DNA from: Pleurodeles waltl | Lineage: Eukaryota; Chordata; Amphibia; Caudata; Salamandridae | DNA length: 64,000 bases | Reading direction: 5' to 3' | Assembly (NCBI RefSeq): GCF_031143425.1 | Contig: NC_090451.1 | Span: forward strand, 351,610,339 to 351,674,338 | Shown here: positions 34,334-46,500 of the stretch, in pieces | How the letters are laid out: every line of letters begins with the position of its first letter | Position numbering within the stretch: position 1 is the first letter of the stretch | Program-made: the position numbers and the translations under genes | The notes under the pieces: model-generated | What the model saw: the letters and a program-made list of their open reading frames with translations, nothing else | What the model was told of the DNA's origin: nothing | Databases searched by the model: none

Positions 34334-35733
34334 ATGTCTTCAGTGGCGAACACATTTCAAGCCCTGGTCTCACCATATGTGGGTCTCACTTTTCAAGAGT
34401 TGACGGAGTTGTGTTCTGATAGGAAACTGAAGACATGTAGGAACCCTAACAAGAGTATGCTTCTGGGCCTGCTCTACCCGGCTGACCAGGACAATGCTGG
34501 CTGCTGGGAGGAGGAGGGGGAAGATAGAGTCTGAACCCCTCCCCCCTCACCCCCCCCCCACTGCGAGCACTACAGGTAGTGGGAGGGGAAGCCATACAAG
34601 TAGACCCCCCCCCCTTTGTGCCCAGAGGGTTGGTTGAGAGGGTGACCAAGATTAGGGACAGCTCCTCCTCTGCCCACTCTAATGTCTCCTCAGTATCTGA
34701 GGGGACACACTGCTCAATTCAGGGGAGGACTACCTAGATGGGGAACTCAGGCAACTGAGACTGGAGGAGGCCAGGGTGAGACAGCAACAGATAGCCGTAG
34801 ATATGGAGGCCTTGGCAGTCAAGAGAGAAATGCAGGGTATGGGGTTAGCACCCCATGGTGGCAGCAGTTCTAGTTTCAGGTACACCAGGGTCAGTGAGGA
34901 CTCTTTTTGACTCTAGAAACCTGAACAAGGTTGCCCCCCCCCCCTTACAAAGTGGGGGGTGACATCTAAAAGTGGTTCACTGCTTTGCAGAGAGCCTGTG
35001 AAATACAGAGGGCCCCAAAGGCAGTGGGCAGCAATTATGTGGCTCTCCTTCTCTGACAAGGGTAGGGAAGGGGCTCCTTACTGTCAGAGAAGAGGATGCA
35101 GACAACTACACAGTCCTCAAGACTGCACTTTTAGATGGGTTTGGTCTCACTACTGAACAATACAGAATCAAGTTCAGTGAGACCAGGAAAGAGTCCTACC
35201 ACGCTTCCGTAGATTTTGTGGACTGTTCTGTGAAGGCCCTGGAAGGCTGGTTGCATGGGAGCAAGGTCAGTGATTATCAGGGCTTGTACAGCCTAATCTT
35301 GAGAGAGCACATTTTAAATAACTGTGTCTGACTTGTTGCATCAGTACCTGGTGGACTCTGATCTGACCTCTCCCCAAGAATTGGGAAAGAAGGCAGACAA
35401 GTGGGTCTACACCAGGATGAGTAGGAAGACTCACACAGGGGGTGACCGCAAAAAGAAAGAGGCAGGTCATTATCAGGACAAAGAGGGCGGGACAAAGACA
35501 AACAAAAAGAATCCTCCTCAGGCCCACAAAACTTTTCTGGGGGTTGGTCTAAGTCCTCTTCCTCTAACAACAAGTAACCTTGGTGCTACATATGTAGTTA
35601 AACAGGCCACAGTGCAGGTGAGAGCACTTGCCCTAAAAATAGCACCAAGCCTGCTACCCCTACTACTACCACTAGCACCCCTAGTAGTAGCAACAACAGT
35701 GGTAGCAGTAGTCTAGCCTTATTTGGTCTTCTA
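34334..35733 (+). pseudogene. Degraded gag of the plus-strand family-A element
   Basis: Pieces in several frames align with the intact 885-residue protein at 53400-56057. The N-terminal SAP-like part reads LTFQELTELCSDRKLKTCRN. Near 34930-34980 the capsid start survives in broken form. At 35324-35420 SDLLHQYLVDSDLTSPQELG is identical in both. The Ser/Thr/Lys linker follows (35420-35720). Stops and C-tracts interrupt it. The frame is cut at 35733 by the endogenous retrovirus, so the zinc knuckle, protease and 3' LTR are missing or lie beyond the window. Confidence 0.88.
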
Positions 35734-37292
35734 TGTTATTTGATAAGTGGACGCGTTAGAGGTTCGATGGACCTTTTGACTGCGCTTAGTGACTCACCAT
35801 GGACACGAATCTCACTCATAACCTTAACCAACAAAAGGACAACAAGCTCAATAAGTCATCATAAACATTTAGGAGTCAGTAATTTTCTAACACACCATAA
35901 CCCATGTGGTCATGAATAACCACACCATTTAGTAAAATTAGAAAGTTTATTCCCCTAGATTAACAATTCTAATATGACGTAAATCAGTCTTAATACCAAA
36001 TTATATGTGTACACAAACAACACAACGCTGACCAAAACAATGGAAAAATCTCAACTTAGATAGCACATTTATCATTAAACATTCAAGGGTTACAGTACAA
36101 ATCCACAATAGCAGTAACTGAGTAAGACAGATTGCATATGTTTGTCAACAGAAGAATAAAGGCGTCCTTTGTTAATAATTATTGTGACAGTGACATTCTA
36201 GCTAACCCTCTCATTCGAATGGCATGTTTGGACTTCATGCAGAATAGAAAATTAGACAAAACATCATTTGAAAAACATCTGACTATGGCTCTATAAAAGT
36301 AGCGGTTGGTACCTGTAGAAAGACAAAAAAAAACTACAACAAAGACATTTGCAGTTGTTATACCCCTCCTGTATGGATCAACAAGCATAGACTTCTTTGT
36401 CAGTTGGGCATCCGTCTGGTCAGAATTGGCAGGGGAAAACGAAGGGGACTGGCTCAGCCGCGGTTGGGCTCTAAATTAACTGAACCAACTTAGCAAGGGC
36501 ATCAAACTATGTAAAACATCATTAAAACGAACAATCAGTGGTAATATTAATTATGCAATGAGGCTGAGGGAAAGGAAGGAAGGGCATCTAAAACTCTCTG
36601 CTAACTCCTCTGCTCTGCTAAAATAAAAAAATTCTGTCTATACGCAGTCCAGATAAGTCACAAAGTAGTTTCCTGATCTCTCATTGGTCCATACATAGGG
36701 TGTTTACAATACAACCTAAAAACATTAATTCTTAATTCAGCGATATAGATTGACAGTCTTTCATAGGTTTATGATTGGCTCCTCTTCTCTCCTTCCCATC
36801 ACCAGTTGTAGTGAGGTAAAAAAAATTTGCAGACATAACTTCAGTCAGTGGTACTATTGTCTCGTCCTGGGAAAATCAGTTTCTCATGCACGAATGAAAC
36901 AAATGTATCTACGGTTAGGACATAGCAGTAGAGCACATGGTTCTTACAAGAAAGCTTGAGAAATCAGTTGTTTAACACTGCAATATTATGCTTGGTCAAC
37001 TCTGTGTGAACAACGAACAAGTGTGTTCTCACTATTTATATAGAAAAAAATAGAAAAGCATTTACCAACATTTATTTATGCTAAGCAGCCTAACATGAGG
37101 CCTTGTTGACTAGGCCTGTTATTTCACCATTACTCTATGCCTAGTAATTTTAAGCAAAAGCATTTCATTAATATGTTAATATGATCCACTAATATATTTT
37201 ATTATACCTGTGAATATCATTTCTAAACAATCAATTTTTATTAATGTTGCCCATGTTATGGTTACAACGTAGGTGGGCACATTTTCATAACA
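35734..37292 (-). repeat. 3' LTR of the endogenous retrovirus
   Basis: On the minus strand the LTR begins TGTTATGAAAATG just after a purine tract and ends with ATAACA, giving a short inverted terminal repeat (TGTTAT...ATAACA) and a length of 1,559 bp. A minus-strand AATAAA lies at 35946-35951, near the end as expected for a poly(A) signal. The partner LTR is outside the window, so its age cannot be estimated here. Confidence 0.8.
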
Positions 37293-37310
37293 CTTCCTTC
37301 CTCTATATTA
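37293..37310 (-). other. Polypurine tract of the endogenous retrovirus
   Basis: The minus strand reads atatagaggaaggaag directly before the LTR start, the usual site of plus-strand DNA priming. Confidence 0.75.
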
Positions 37311-37512
37311 GCACAATTAGTGTCGGATTCTTAGTTACTTTGTTAACGCAAATTTATTAGTAATTAATTCAGCTTTCACAATCCCTACTCTGACTAAATG
37401 TGTCATCACAATATTTAAAAACAAACCCACTTTATACTTATTAATCCTTAAATTAGTCCAAAATTCTGTTTCATCATAACACCTTACATTTTCCCGTTTT
37501 CTCCCATATTTG

Positions 37513-38254
37513 TCAAAATATATGCTTCTTTTCTTCTTCAATTTTATTTCCTCTCTCCTCTGTTAATTTTTCATTCTCTTTCTTCTGATAAGTGTACAGT
37601 TTATAATATCCCATTATGCAAATCATACATGATTGTAATATTTTCCCAATTATACCATTTCCTAGGTTGCCCAACCAATTTGCCACGTCAATAAAATCTT
37701 TGCCAACCTCTTCCCCTACAGGTACCTTTATAATTTTCAAGTCCGAGTTTGTGTTAGTCATATTATTAAAAAGCTTTTAACTATTCTGCTGTTATCAGGA
37801 ATATATGTGCTACAATGTTGCAACTTCAGCATTTTACAGACTCTGCCCTCCTTTGCTAAAAGGATGTCTAATGCAAGGAGGTTCTGAAGAGTCAAAGAAC
37901 GTACCGCAGCCATTTGTGTCCATTAGGACCATGGCTCCTGAAAAACTAGTCAACATGTTATCTACAAGAGTAGATAACTTTCTAATTCTCAATGAATTTA
38001 GAATAACTCCCACTGAGGGGATGATTGCTCCAAATGTCTCCAATTATGTCAGAGTAAGATTCTCTTTTTGTTCTGGCAAGTTGCAATTCATTTAATTTAT
38101 GTGTCTCGTTCAGGTTCTCAAGTTGGTAAGGAATACGATCCCCAAATAACATGTGCTCTACCATCCTCTTGGAAGACAGTAATATGCATTTTGTCCACAA
38201 ATATAATAAACCCCAGGAATCGCTGGGTCCTGTCCATTTAGAACAAAAGTCCAT
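37513..38254 (-). pseudogene. Retroviral env, transmembrane-subunit region, broken
   Basis: Three minus-strand pieces in different frames form the region. 38254-37982 contains a basic furin-like site (RTKR) followed by a hydrophobic stretch. 38043-37834 carries the helical ectodomain part. 37761-37513 has the membrane-proximal helix, a hydrophobic span (GIIGKILQSCMICIMGYY) and a short charged tail. This is the usual order of a class I fusion subunit. Frame changes separate the pieces, and no working protein is possible from this copy. Confidence 0.7.
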
Positions 38255-38284
38255 TTACTCTGAAATAGAAACCCAAGTCTGCAT

Positions 38285-38880
38285 TCACTCGTTCCCACAA
38301 TAAGTGTTGGTTCTAGATTGTGGTCTATAGACACAAAGCTTTCCTATATGAGGCGCATCTAAAGCTAATTTCCCTTGTGTTTTAGTTTCAGTAACCGTGT
38401 GGTGATTTCTAAAGTTTCTTTCTTCTAAGAGCTTATCTATTTTCTCCTTTAAAGCCTTTCCTCTGTCATCAGTTTGATCTAAGAAACTCTTCTCTACTGG
38501 TGAAAGCAAGGATGTTACCTTATTCCTGTGCGTGTAAGCAGTACCAAAGGTTAGTGTAGGTTCAAAGAAGCCTCTCATTAATTCCATATTCTTCCCTCTA
38601 GATAAGCTACTCAAATAATTAATAATAGGAACAAAAGATAACACTACATGGTGATTAGAATAGAAATACTGTATGTATTCTTGGTTATAGAATCTTGTTA
38701 GTAAAAGACTACCACTAATTCCATACATTAATGGCAAACTATGGTAAGTTATTCCTTCTTCCACAGGTGAAGAAATTTGCGTGCTATCATAACATTCTCT
38801 CAAATTCATTGTCTCAACATACTCTTGAAGCAAGCAATAGAAAACATAGGAGGAAAGAGCTCCTTGTGAGTTATGTATGT
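38285..38880 (-). pseudogene. Retroviral env, surface-subunit region, fragment
   Basis: A 182-codon open stretch (38833-38285) lies directly upstream of the transmembrane region. It is rich in aromatic and Cys residues and hydrophilic loops, as expected for a receptor-binding subunit, but no family-specific motif is visible. The identification rests on position. Confidence 0.5.
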
Positions 38881-38900
38881 GTAAATATTTCTCATCCTGT

Positions 38901-39134
38901 TTAAACTTGTCGACTTCTGTAAGTGTAGGAGTAACATCTAAAAGTGGTGTGATTTGTCTCAGCTTTATTGAGAAAGCTTATGCTCACAATCAATAGCAAA
39001 CATTCTGTCATGCATACAATTGCTAAGCCAATACCTATGTATTTACAGCACCTGTTGTTTCTATCCTGCTTGTTGTGATTATACATGATCTTTAAAAAAG
39101 TAGAAGAGGGAAATTCAACTATGCAGCAAGGCAA
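38901..39134 (-). pseudogene. Env leader with a membrane-spanning segment, fragment
   Basis: The 77-codon frame has a basic, Asn-rich start, then a clear hydrophobic helix (IGIGLAIVCMTECLLLIVSI), then a polar segment with an N-glycosylation-type sequon. It lies just upstream of the surface-subunit region, so it is probably the long signal-anchor leader of env. Confidence 0.55.
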
Positions 39135-39453
39135 AACAAAAACTCTTCAATGTTCTTTGCAGTTATTTACAGCTTTCAATCTCTTTTCCAGAACTTTTGT
39201 CAAGATCAGTAACTGTTGTCAAAATCAGTTAAGCAGCTTATCAAATCAGTTTCCTAAAAGTCTTATCAGATTATTGAATGTCTCTTTCGGTTTTCAGTTT
39301 CACAAAGTTCAGTTCATAAACACTTTCAAGTGCCAAAGTATTGACCTGGAATATCTCGATCAAAACACAATGACAAAATTTGTGTTGCCAATCACTAGTT
39401 GTTGCATACGCCCATTCAGGTCCTGAATATCTTTGATTTGCAACTCGTTTTCT

Positions 39454-39852
39454 TTACAGTCTTCGATCTCCACTTAGTTCATCACTCGAATCTTCTCTTC
39501 TTGTGGTGTCTACTTCTTCTTCTATTGTTGATAATGTAACTGAGTCTTTTCCCTTCTTCTGTGAGTTTGGCCACTTATCTTCTTTCTGTGTTCCCTTTGT
39601 CAGTGCTCTTTTCAGTGCTGAACTTGTAACTTCTCCTTGTTCTGCAGGGTTTTGACTTGATGTGCTTGCGACTGGCTCTGCAGGAGTCGAATCTGTTTGC
39701 GTCTGATCCAACTTAACCCCATCCACTGGTTCGGTGGACTGCTCTCTCTGTGTTTGAAGATCGTCAGCTTCTGGGAGAGCCCTCCTCTGACCAGACTCTC
39801 CTGTTGTCTCAGTTGAGACCTGTTCACTGTTGACGTCCTGTAATTCCTCCAT
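39454..39852 (-). CDS. Acidic Ser/Thr/Glu-rich ORF between integrase and env
   Basis: This is a 132-codon ORF with low complexity and strong hydrophilicity, rich in E, T, S and Q (EELQDVNSEQVSTETTGESG, ending near SSDELSGDRRL). It lies between the integrase C-terminal domain and the env leader. It could be the cytoplasmic start of env, the tail of pol, or an accessory protein. I do not recognise a family. It is among the few uninterrupted ORFs in this provirus. Confidence 0.45.
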   Translation of the reverse strand: MEELQDVNSEQVSTETTGESGQRRALPEADDLQTQREQSTEPVDGVKLDQTQTDSTPAEPVASTSSQNPAEQGEVTSSALKRALTKGTQKEDKWPNSQKKGKDSVTLSTIEEEVDTTRREDSSDELSGDRRL

Positions 39853-39892
39853 CTTGTCTCTTACAGGTGTATCTGAATTTTCTTCTGTCTGC

Positions 39893-41060
39893 TCAGTCTG
39901 TTTCTGACTCTCCAGTTTCCTTCTCTGCTTCTGGAGTTTGTCTGGATGTTATTGGTAATCTTAACAACTCTTCTTCATTGTCCAAAGGACAGGGTACTTT
40001 TCGAGTGTGACTGCGATGTACCCAACTTGGAACTGCTGCACACTTAACAGTAATAGTAGTGACTAGCACTACTTGGTGGGGTCCTTTCCACCTGGGCTGC
40101 AGACAAGTCTTCCTCATGTGTTTTTGGATCACAACCCAGTGCCTGGGTTGTGATCCAAAAACACGTAACTCTGATCTTGTTGTGATGTCTGCACAGCAGT
40201 GGCCTCCACCTGATGAGAAAATGAGCGGACCACTTCAGCCAGACCCTTGCAGTAATCCAACACCATATCATCTGTTATGTTCACAAGAGCATTTGCTGGA
40301 ACCGCTGGCAGCCTCATTGCTCTGCCCCTGAGGATCTTGTGCAGCAACAGTCCAATCTTTCTGTTGGGTGTGTTTCTCATACTCATCAGAACTAACAGCA
40401 GTGCGTCTGGCCATTTCATGTTTGTGGATGCACACATTTTTGCAAGGTGTGACTTCAGTGTACCATTCACTTATTCTACGAGTCCTGATGCTTCAGGGCG
40501 ATGGCCAGAGGGCAACTGCTGCTCAGTGTTTAAGGCTGAACATAGTCATTTATTTATTCGTTATTGAAGTGACTTCCTCTATCTGATTCTAAACCGGAAA
40601 ACCAAAGCGTGGTATTAGCTCCCTAAGCAATAATTTTGCTATGGTAAGGCTGTCATTTCTATGTGTGGGGTACGCTTCAATCCAGTGACTAAAAATGCAA
40701 ACAATCACCAACACATATCTCAATCCTCCACACACGGACATTTCAATGAAATCCATTTGCAATCTGCTGAATGGACCTCTAGCTCTTCCAGTGTGGCTCA
40801 TGTTAACAACTGTTCTTTTTCCCCACATTCATCTGTTGGCAGATGATACAACGGTGGCAAACTGCTTCGGCAACCTGTTTAAATTTTGGGTTAAACCAGG
40901 ACTGCTTCAACACTTCAATCATGGCATCTCTCCCAACATGTGCTTGACCATGATAATATCTAGCCATTTGTGTCAGTGAGCAATTAGGTAGAACTATGTG
41001 TCCCTCCCCAAACATCTTCTTCTCTTTGTACACATTGTCAGTTTCACCTATATTTTTCAT
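39893..41060 (-). pseudogene. Retroviral integrase, broken
   Basis: Pieces read from right to left. 41060-40803 has the zinc-binding end (GHAHVGRDAMIEVL-type histidine region, then CHRCIICQQ). 40828-40589 holds the start of the catalytic core with LQMDFIEM (first Asp) and a SHWIEAYP strand. 40470-40129 holds the end of the core (NGTLKSHLAKMC, then WPDALLLVLMSMRNTP). 40132-39893 holds a C-terminal domain with PRWKGPHQVVLV and VPSWVHRSH. The enzyme would insert proviral DNA. Frameshifts and a 47-bp fold-back at 40118-40164 disrupt it. Confidence 0.88.
40118..40164. repeat. Perfect 21-bp inverted repeat with 5-nt loop
   Basis: The arm gtgtttttggatcacaaccca (40118-40138), the loop gtgcc, and the exact reverse complement (40144-40164) form one fold-back inside the integrase C-terminal coding region. 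It breaks the reading frame and looks like a template-switch product. Confidence 0.95.
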
Positions 41061-41314
41061 TCCTCTTTGTCATCATCTTCTTGGAGGGTCTTCAACTCCT
41101 CCCATGTATCAACAACAGTCCTTGCATAATTTGTGCCAACCTCTTCTTCTGGCAACAATTCCCATTTGTTCTTGAAGGATATACAATTCAATGTGCAAAA
41201 CCTTGCGACTTGATCAGCATATCCATTTCCCATTGATTAAAATCGTGGGATCTCTGGTGGGCACTGCTTTTTTACCACAGCAATCTTTTCAGACGTTTTA
41301 AAACTTGTAACAAA

Positions 41315-42258
41315 TCATGAATTATGTTGCCATTTCAACCTGGTGAACCAGAAGAAATCTTTCTGCCACCACAGCTGGCCAAAGTTGTGCACTATTCCAA
41401 CTCCATACTGGCTGTCTGTATAAATGGTAACTTTAAGCTGTGAAAAAACATGGCATGCTCTAGTAAGAGCCACCAATTCAGCCACTTGTGCGGAAAATAC
41501 CCCCCCCCCCGAAGCCAGGAAGCTTCGAGTATACCAGAGATTGTGCACACAGCATATCCTGCTTTTAATGTTCCCATGTTATCCCTTAAACAGGTTCACC
41601 AACAAGTATAATCTGGTCGTTTTCTTCAGTTAAGTATCTGGAATGTCAAGTCTGGGTTTTGTGCACAGTTCGGTAACTTCCAGACAGTCATATTTGACGT
41701 CTTTCAATTTGTCAATTTTAATATTTTCTTTTGGTAACAAAGTTTCTGGGTTAAGCACTGTACACCTTTTCAGGGAAACGTTTGGGTAACCAAAGTCTCG
41801 TATCTGGTCAATCTAGCGTTTGTAACATACTGGGTTTTCGTTCGGGTGAGTACATCTTCAGTAGAGTGAGGGACCAAAACAGTTAAGGGATGTCCCATCA
41901 CAATGCTCTCACACCGAGTGAGGCTAAATTCAACTACTGACACAGTTCACAAACAGCCAGGCAAAGCTACTGCAACTCAGTTCAAAGTAGCTGAAAAATA
42001 TGCTATGGGCCGTTTTACACCACCATGAACCGGGGTCAAAACGGAGAGAGAACATCCATCACGCTCATGACAAAACAACATGAATGGTTTCATATAGTCA
42101 GGCATTCCCAAAGCCATAGCTTTGCACAGATTTTCTTTCAACTCAGTAAAGGCTTTCATATAAGCTTGGCCTAACTCTGGAGGGTCAGTCGCCTCTTTGT
42201 GAGTCAACTTCTGCGGTGGTTTGGAATTATTGAAAAATTGGGAATCCACTGGCGGCAA
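41315..42258 (-). pseudogene. Retroviral RNase H region, broken
   Basis: 42258-41977 has the connection segment with a PFMLFCHERDGCSLSVL strand and RPIAYFSATLN. 41548-41315 has AQVAELVALTRACHVF and the catalytic-type TIYTDSQYGVGIVH. These are the typical RNase H signatures (Glu in AELVAL, Asp in YTDSQY). A frame change and a C-tract at 41498-41510 separate the pieces. Confidence 0.85.
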
Positions 42259-43229
42259 TAGCTCACCATTCCCAGAAACATCCTAACATCTCTTTGTGTA
42301 GCCAGGGGATTCATCTTTAGCATGGGAGTGACTTTCTTTCTGGAAATCTTTCTTGCTCCCTTTTCACTCTGATGCCCCAAATATTTCACTTCTTTCTGAC
42401 AGTACTGTAATTTTGCTGGGGGCTCTTTTTGTCCGTTCTTTCCTAAATGATTTAGTAATGGAATCATATCTTGCCTGCATGCTTCCTACGTTTTTGAAGC
42501 GACCAACAAATCATCAATGTACTGAACCAAGTCGATTGGAAAAGCATTTCCAATGTTTCCAGGTTCTTCTTCAGTATCTGATTAAATATGGACGGGGATT
42601 CTGAAAAACTTTGTGGTATTCTGCACCAACAGTATACTTGATCAAGGAATTTAAAGCAAAAAAGAAAATGGCTATCCTAATGAAGAGGTACAGAAAAGAA
42701 TGCTTGGGATAGGGCCACTACAGTGAACCATTCGGTGTCACATGGGATCTGAAATATTACTGCTGGATATGCCACAAGTGGAGAACAATTAACCTCAATA
42801 TCATTGACTTTCCTTAAATCTTGAACTATCCAAAGTTTTCCACCGGGTTTTCGTAAACCCTTGATAGGTTGTCTTAAAAGAAGTACTGAGCAGCCCATGT
42901 AACTCACCTGTCTCAATAATTCTGCAATTATAGGTGCAATCCCTCTATAGTGTCTTATGTCATATGGTATTGGGAAATTTGAGGAAAACTGCATTTGGCT
43001 TGACTGTGACTTTAACTGGCTCAACTCCTTTGATTAGAATGATGTCTGTTCCTGAAAAATCCCACACTTTCATCTTAACTGTTCCCTGTAAGTCAGAGGG
43101 ACTATCTCATACTGTAAAGACAGGAAAAAACCTGCTCAATGGGTACTCTTTACTTACTGAGTTACTGTCGGTTTCCCCAGATCGATTATCTTCATTGTCA
43201 CTATTTGTTTGAATTGCAATCCCATTATT
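42259..43229 (-). pseudogene. Retroviral reverse transcriptase, broken
   Basis: 43024-42677 covers fingers and palm: LLRQPIKGLRKPGGKLW, VQDLRKVND, and a motif A reading WFTVVALSQAFFSVPLH, where the expected Asp is replaced by Ala-Leu. The catalytic YIDD box is encoded at 42510-42521. 42467-42204 carries the thumb, including KEVKYLGHQ and RMFLGMVSYCRQWIPNF. Several frame changes interrupt it. Confidence 0.88.
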
Positions 43230-43514
43230 TTAACAGGTTATTGAACATCTCGTTTTGCATAGCAAATCCCTTGCTAGTAAGGAAAACGGAATTGAGTCAC
43301 AAACTACAAATTTGTGCAAGCCTCTGAAATTTTCAATTTTAACTGAAACTGGTTCTGTAATCGGGTTCGTCAAATACTGATTTGCAACTCCCATGATTTG
43401 CACTGTTTTCCCTGAAAGGGGTAAGTTAGGGACTTCTGCAGTTCTTGCAGTAGAACGTGTGACCCCTGTATCGACTAAGAATGAGACTTTGTGACCCATC
43501 ACCTTTCCTCTCAC
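43230..43514 (-). pseudogene. Retroviral protease, degraded
   Basis: The 94-codon frame shows SFLVDTGVTRSTA, the aspartic-protease active-site loop, and later FSLLARDLL, corresponding to the conserved LLGRDLL with Gly changed to Ala. Upstream, between the protease and gag, there is a stop codon (43526-43528) in the protease frame, and then the insertion point of a solo LTR-A at 43550. It would process the gag-pol precursor. Confidence 0.8.
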
Positions 43515-43550
43515 ATACGGACCCTTTTAATCTACTTCTAATGAAGCCGC

Positions 43551-46500
43551 TGTGAGAAAGTAGCGTCTTTCTAGCATGGTTCCCCCCGTTTTTGGCCTGT
43601 TTCTGTGTGTTTTGACTGTCACTGGGATCCTGCTAGTCAGGACCCCAGTGGTTATGGTTTGTGCCCTACTTGTCAGTATGTTTCACTGTTTTTGTCTGTG
43701 TGCTTGACTGTGTCACTGGAGTCCTGCTAATCAGAACTCCAGTGCTTATGCTCTCTCTGGTTTGAAATTTGTACTTTCATACTGGTAACCCAGTATTTCA
43801 CTCAAAATGGCATACTGGACCCACCTAGTATATGGTACCTAGGTACCCAGGGCATTGGGGTTCCAGGGGATCCATATGGGCAGAAGCATTTCTTTTGCCA
43901 CCCATAGGGAGCCCATACAAAGACTTCTTCAGGACTGCCATTGCAGCCTGTGTTAAATAGTGCAAGCACTATTTCACAGCCATTTTCACTGCACCAGGCC
44001 ACTTATAAGTCATCTAAATGTCAGGCCTTCAGACCCTGAAGGCTGGGTGCAAAGTAATTGTGTGTGAGGGCACCCCTGCACTAGCAGAGATGCCCTCACG
44101 TCATCCAGGCCCATTTCCCCAGACTTCCTGAGTGTGGGGACGCCATTAGAAGAGTGCACTGTACATAGGTCAATACCTATGTACAGCTTCACAATGGTAA
44201 TTCAGAATATGGCCATGTAAGGTGTCTAACAACTGGGAATTGTACCCCAATACTGATTCCAGTACTGGATGCAAAATCCCATGCGCTCTGGGGCCTCCAC
44301 AGTGGACCCCCAGTACTGCCATACCAGACTTCTGAGGCTTTCACTGCAGCCCAGCTGCTGCCACCTCACAGGCAGGTTTCTGCCCTCCTGAGGCTTGAGC
44401 AGCTCAATCACAAGAAGGCAGAATAATGCATTTCCTTTGGGACAGGGGTATCACCCCTTCTCCCTTTGGAAATAGGTGTTACAGGCATGGGAGGGGTATC
44501 CTCCCGGAGCCTCTGGAAGCGGTTAGAAAGGCACAGATGGAGCCCTCCTTGCATAATCTAGTCTACACCGGTACAGGGACCCCCATTCTCTGCTCTGGCG
44601 CGAAACTGGACAAAGGAAAGGGTAGTGACTACTCCCCTGTCCATCCATCACCACCCCAGGGGTGGTGCCCAGAGCTCCTCCAGAGTGTCCCTGGGTTTTG
44701 TCATCTTGGATTCCAAGGTGGTAGGGCACTCTGGGAGCATCTGAGTGGACAGTGCCAGCATGTGACGTAAGAGACCCCTCCTGATAGGTCCTTACCTCGT
44801 TAGGTGACTAGTCCCCCTGTCAGGGCTGTTGAGGGGCTCTCCTGTGGGTGTTTCCTCAGATTCGGATTGCAAGACTCCAGCAGGAATCCTCTGCGTCCTT
44901 TACTTCACCTTCTACTGACGGATCAGGCGCAGAACTGCTCCAGAAACTCTACAACTTGCAACAAAGAAGCAAAGACGACTTCTGCAACATTGGAACTCCA
45001 GCTCCTGCCAGCAACTGCAGCAGTTTCCAGGTCGTGCACCCTCCGAGGACTGCCTGTCTTCAGACTGCACCAGAAGAACTGAAGGAATCTCCTCCAGAGT
45101 GACGGAGTCCCTTCCCTGTTCAGCAGGCACCTCTCTGCAGCGACGACCGGTGCTGTGGGTCCCCTCCCCTGACGACGAGCGTGGATCCAGGAACACGGGT
45201 GGTGGATTAAAGTGACCCTGACAGTCCAAAGGTCCAGCTGTCCAAATTTGGTGGAGATAAGAGCTTGCCTCCCCACACAAGACAGTACCCCTGTGCACTG
45301 CGTGTTTTGCAGCTGCTAAGGCTCTGTGTGACTTTTCCAAGAAGTTCTTCGTTCACAGCACAGCCCAGGTCCCCAGCACTCTATCCTGCGATGCACAGCT
45401 CCCTGAGTGGTTCTCCGGTGGCGTGGGATCCCTTTGTGTAGTGCTGCGTGGACCTCCATTTGCACCCCTGTCTCTCCCTCCTGAGTTGAGACCACCAGGT
45501 CCCTCTTGGGCCCGGGCAGCACCATTTTCCGCCAGTCGTGTGTTTTGCGTGAGCCAAGGCTTGTTGACTGAATCCAGCGACGCAAACCAGCCAGCATTCA
45601 TCCATTCGATGCAGGACATCTCCTGCACCAACCCGGACCCCGCAGCTGTCTTCTTTTGTTGCATTATTGACTTTGTCTTCTGACCGGAGGTTCTACTTTT
45701 GCACCTTCATCCTGGTTAGCAGGGGCTCATGTTCTCCCTGGACTCGTCATCGGTTCTTGGACTTGGTCCCCTTCTTCCACAGGTCTCCAGGTCCAGGAAT
45801 CCATTGTTAATGTCTTGCAGTATTTTCTGGATTTTGCATAAGCTTCTACCACGACTTCTAGTGTGTTTTAGGAAACATGCTGTAGTTTACTCCTGCTTTC
45901 ATCAGCTCTGGGATGGGGTATTGTAGGAGGTTGGCCGGACTTTTAGTGGGTACCTTGTGGTACTTACACCTTGTGCCAGGTCCAGTTATCCCTTATTAGT
46001 AGAATAGAGGTGTTCTAGCAGCTTAGGCTGATAGAGGTAGCTATAGCAGAGCAGATTAGGCTGAACTAGGAGACATGCAAAGCTCCTACTATACCACTTA
46101 CATCATATAGCACTATATCATAAGAAAACACAATACTCAGTGTTACTAAAAATAAAGGTACTTTATTTTAGTGGTAATATGCCAAAAGTATCTCAGAGGA
46201 TATACTCCCTTAGGAGGTAAGTAATATACACAAAATATATGCACACAAACCAAAATCAGGTAAGTAACAGTTAAAAAAGTAGTGCAAACAATGTAGAATC
46301 ACAATAGAATGCAATAGGGAGAAATAGGCCTAGTGGCAACACAAACCATATACTCCAAAAGTGGAATGCGAATCAAGAATGGACCCCAGGCCTGGTGTAG
46401 TGTGTCACTGGGAGTGTAAGAAAACACTAAGGGTGTCCAAGATACCCCACCCCAAGACCCTGAAAAGTAGGAGTAAATTTACCTTACTACCCCAGAGAGA

